DNA of 64,000 nucleotides from Carnobacterium alterfunditum DSM 5972 (GTDB taxonomy: Bacteria; Bacillota; Bacilli; Lactobacillales; Carnobacteriaceae). Made by a program: the position numbers and the translations under genes. The stretch is taken from NCBI RefSeq assembly GCF_000744115.1, contig NZ_JQLG01000004.1, forward strand, positions 496,001-560,000. The letters are read 5' to 3'. The number at the start of each line of letters is the position of its first letter. Position 1 is the first letter of the stretch. Under the pieces are notes generated by a model that worked only from the letters and a program-made list of their open reading frames with translations, was not told the origin of the DNA and searched no databases. This document shows positions 62,045 to 64,000 of the stretch, piece by piece.

Positions 62045-62069
62045 AAAGGCTGGACATATTCCAGCCTTT
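62045..62069 (-). terminator. Terminator after copA-copZ
   Basis: AAAGGCTGGA (62045-62054) pairs exactly with TCCAGCCTTT (62060-62069); a T-run follows on the minus strand. Confidence 0.85.
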
Positions 62070-62077
62070 CTTGGTGT

Positions 62078-62281
62078 TTATTTAACTAATTTGTAGTTTG
62101 TATCGCTTAATGCTTGGATAAACGCCTTTTCATCAATCTCATTTTGGCTTTCAACGGTAGCTTGTTTCTTTTCTAAATCAACGACTACACGTTCAACACC
62201 TTCAATAGCTTGGAATTTTTCAACTACTGTGCTAGCACAACCTTCACATTTCATACCTTCGATCGTCAATTCTTTTTTCAT
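62078..62281 (-). CDS. copZ: Copper chaperone CopZ-like heavy-metal-associated protein
   Basis: 67-residue HMA-domain protein with the Cu(I)-binding GMKCEGC motif (residues 9-15) and the usual beta-alpha-beta-beta-alpha-beta pattern. It delivers copper to the CopA ATPase and to the regulator in known systems. It is 38 bases behind copA on the same strand, so the two are one operon; no CopY-type regulator is visible before the right edge. Confidence 0.9.
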   Translation of the reverse strand: MKKELTIEGMKCEGCASTVVEKFQAIEGVERVVVDLEKKQATVESQNEIDEKAFIQALSDTNYKLVK

Positions 62282-62319
62282 TCTTCATCGCTCCATTTCT
62301 TATAATTTTTTTAACTCTT

Positions 62320-64000
62320 CTATTTAGAAGAAGGTTTAAATCTTTTTAAGCGCAATGCATTGATCAGTACCGAAACTGAACTAAAACTCATTGCGGCACC
62401 AGCTAACATCGGATTCAATAATGGACCGCCAAAAATATGGAGCAGTCCCATAGCAATTGGAATCCCTAAAACGTTGTACCCAAATGCCCAAAATAAATTT
62501 TCTTTGATATTTTTGATAGTCGCTTTACTCAATTCAACAGCAGTTGGTACATCCATCAAATCACTTCTCATCAGCACAATATCTGCCGATTCCATTGCAA
62601 CATCTGTACCCGATCCAATAGCGATCCCGATATCTGCTTGAGCTAAGGCTGGAGCATCATTGATTCCATCCCCAACCATCGCAACGGTTTTTCCTTCAGC
62701 TTGTAATTTTTTCACTTCATTTGCTTTTTCTTCTGGCAATACCTCACTCAAAACACGATCGATCCCGACCTGTTTTGCAATAGCTTCAGCTGTCCGTTTA
62801 TTATCACCCGTGATCATTGCTACTTCTAGACCCATCTCATGCAATTTTTCGATGGCTTTCAGGCTGCTTGCTTTCACCGTGTCTGCCACGGCGATCATGC
62901 CAGCTAGTTGACCATTTTTAGAGATATACATTGGCGTTTTACCTTCTCCAGCCAACGCGTCAGACGTTTTTTCTACTGCATCAAGTGCAATCCCGCGGTC
63001 GATCATTAATTTTTTATTGCCTAATAAGAGCGTTTGATTCTCAATCGTCACCTCAATGCCGTGTCCTGGGATCGCATTAAACGAGTGCGTTTTAAGAAGT
63101 ACTAATGCTTTCTTTTCTGCTCCATGAACGATGGCTTCTCCCAATGGATGTTCGGATCCTTTTTCAGCAGATGCTGCAAGAACGAGCAATTCATCTTCCG
63201 TCATTCCATTCACGGTTAGGATATCTGTCACTTCAGGTTTTCCTTCCGTGATCGTACCCGTTTTATCAAAGATGATCGTCTGGATCTTATGTGTTTTTTC
63301 TAATGCTCCACCACTTTTAATTAAAACGCCGTATTCTGCCCCTTTACCTGTTCCGACCATAATAGCGGTCGGTGTCGCTAGACCTAGTGCACATGGACAA
63401 GCAATCACTAATACAGAAATGGCGATCGTTAAAGCAAACACGCCTGATTCTCCTGCTAGATACCAAGCTGATCCAGATAAAACAGCTAGCACGATCACAA
63501 TTGGTACGAAATATCCAGAAATAATATCGGCTAGTTTGGCAATTGGCGCTTTTGAACCTTGTGCGTCTTCAACCAGCTTAATAATTTGAGCTAATGCTGT
63601 ATCTTTGCCGACTTTTGTAGCTTTGTACTGAATCGTTCCGTTTTTATTGATACTGGCTCCAATGATCGCATCGCCAATTGTTTTTTCAACCGGGATACTT
63701 TCTCCAGTCAGCATCGCTTCGTCTACTGAAGTGATCCCTTCAACAACGACCCCATCGACCGGCATTTTTTCACCTGGTTTAACGATGATGATGTCATTTA
63801 CTTGGACTTCATCAATGGCCAGTTCAACTTCTTGTTCGTTCCTTATCACTCTAGCTTTTTTAGGAGCCAACCCGATTAATTTTTTTATCGCCTCAGATGT
63901 CTTTCCTTTTGAAAGAGCTTCAAAGTATTTCCCAAGCGTGATCAATGTCAAAATAACGGCCGCAGATTCATAATAAAGATCCATCGCTATCTCCGTATTT
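62320..64000 (-). CDS. copA: Copper-exporting P1B-type ATPase CopA (partial, N-terminus outside window)
   Basis: About 560 C-terminal residues are visible and the frame is open to the right edge ([17 protein letters not shown]). The metal-translocation CPC is in [17 protein letters not shown]. The TGES actuator is in [11 protein letters not shown], and phosphorylation is at [20 protein letters not shown] carries the His-Pro of the P1B nucleotide domain, and [18 protein letters not shown] is the hinge. The last two helices have [13 protein letters not shown] and [15 protein letters not shown], the Asn/Tyr and Met/Ser pattern of Cu+ exporters. The missing N-terminus would carry metal-binding domains. 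Confidence 0.94.
   Translation of the reverse strand, partial: NTEIAMDLYYESAAVILTLITLGKYFEALSKGKTSEAIKKLIGLAPKKARVIRNEQEVELAIDEVQVNDIIIVKPGEKMPVDGVVVEGITSVDEAMLTGESIPVEKTIGDAIIGASINKNGTIQYKATKVGKDTALAQIIKLVEDAQGSKAPIAKLADIISGYFVPIVIVLAVLSGSAWYLAGESGVFALTIAISVLVIACPCALGLATPTAIMVGTGKGAEYGVLIKSGGALEKTHKIQTIIFDKTGTITEGKPEVTDILTVNGMTEDELLVLAASAEKGSEHPLGEAIVHGAEKKALVLLKTHSFNAIPGHGIEVTIENQTLLLGNKKLMIDRGIALDAVEKTSDALAGEGKTPMYISKNGQLAGMIAVADTVKASSLKAIEKLHEMGLEVAMITGDNKRTAEAIAKQVGIDRVLSEVLPEEKANEVKKLQAEGKTVAMVGDGINDAPALAQADIGIAIGSGTDVAMESADIVLMRSDLMDVPTAVELSKATIKNIKENLFWAFGYNVLGIPIAMGLLHIFGGPLLNPMLAGAAMSFSSVSVLINALRLKRFKPSSK

Noticed and set aside
63131-63589. 152-residue plus-strand ORF in copA
   Set aside because: Antisense shadow of the copper ATPase.

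Overview
The window is low-GC, gene-dense DNA from a Gram-positive bacterium. Aminopeptidase C, a PcsB-like coiled-coil plus 3D-domain wall protein, an LmrCD/EfrAB-type heterodimeric exporter, a DbpA/YxiN helicase, fused glutamine-type ABC transporters and formate-tetrahydrofolate ligase point to Lactobacillales. A Carnobacterium-like genome is my best guess, from protein character only. The window reads as ordinary chromosome: no prophage, plasmid, CRISPR array, rRNA or tRNA was seen.

Layout. 1-4.5 kb: spermidine/putrescine importer potABCD (potD cut by the left edge) behind an XRE-cupin regulator with paired palindromes in front of it. 4.5-9.7 kb: murB, a KtrAB-type potassium uptake pair, a Gfo/Idh/MocA oxidoreductase and exoA. 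9.7-12.9 kb: a P-type Ca2+/Mn2+ ATPase behind a promoter wrapped in two dyads, a yybP-ykoY manganese riboswitch with its terminator, and a possible mini-ORF. 13-18.3 kb: a DnaQ-like exonuclease, then GNAT, tsaE and an NAD(P)-binding oxidoreductase enclosed by long imperfect inverted repeats, then pta and ung. 18.4-23.3 kb: HAD phosphatase, YvrJ-like miniprotein, LURP-one-like protein, GNAT and glutamine-type transporter. 23.3-31.4 kb: YhgE/Pip-like protein with an Rrf2 regulator, HesB-like protein with a decayed tandem paralogue, uvrC, 3D-domain wall protein, and a frameshifted nucleoside deoxyribosyltransferase.

31.5-44.6 kb: brnQ, an amino-acid permease and binding protein without an ATPase, a 2-hydroxyacid dehydrogenase, an unrecognised 346-residue protein, dps, an ABC-F ATPase, dbpA, a 51-bp tandem repeat array in front of asparaginase, an SRPBCC protein, an IS3-type remnant and an acyl-ACP thioesterase. 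44.7-56.3 kb: heterodimeric ABC exporter, two GT8 glycosyltransferases, a permuted papain-like protein, sbcCD and a YbgC-like thioesterase. 56.4-64 kb: a third copy of the small dispersed repeat, the folate one-carbon pair fhs and 5-formyl-THF cyclo-ligase, a DAACS symporter, pepC, and copA-copZ (copA cut by the right edge).

The least explained parts are non-coding: a family of ~180-bp MITE-like elements (three copies and a fragment), two of them inside ~450-bp inverted repeats around a three-gene block; the palindrome-rich 51-bp array in the presumed asparaginase leader; and the layered control region of the Mn/Ca ATPase. I see no convincing wholly new multi-gene system.
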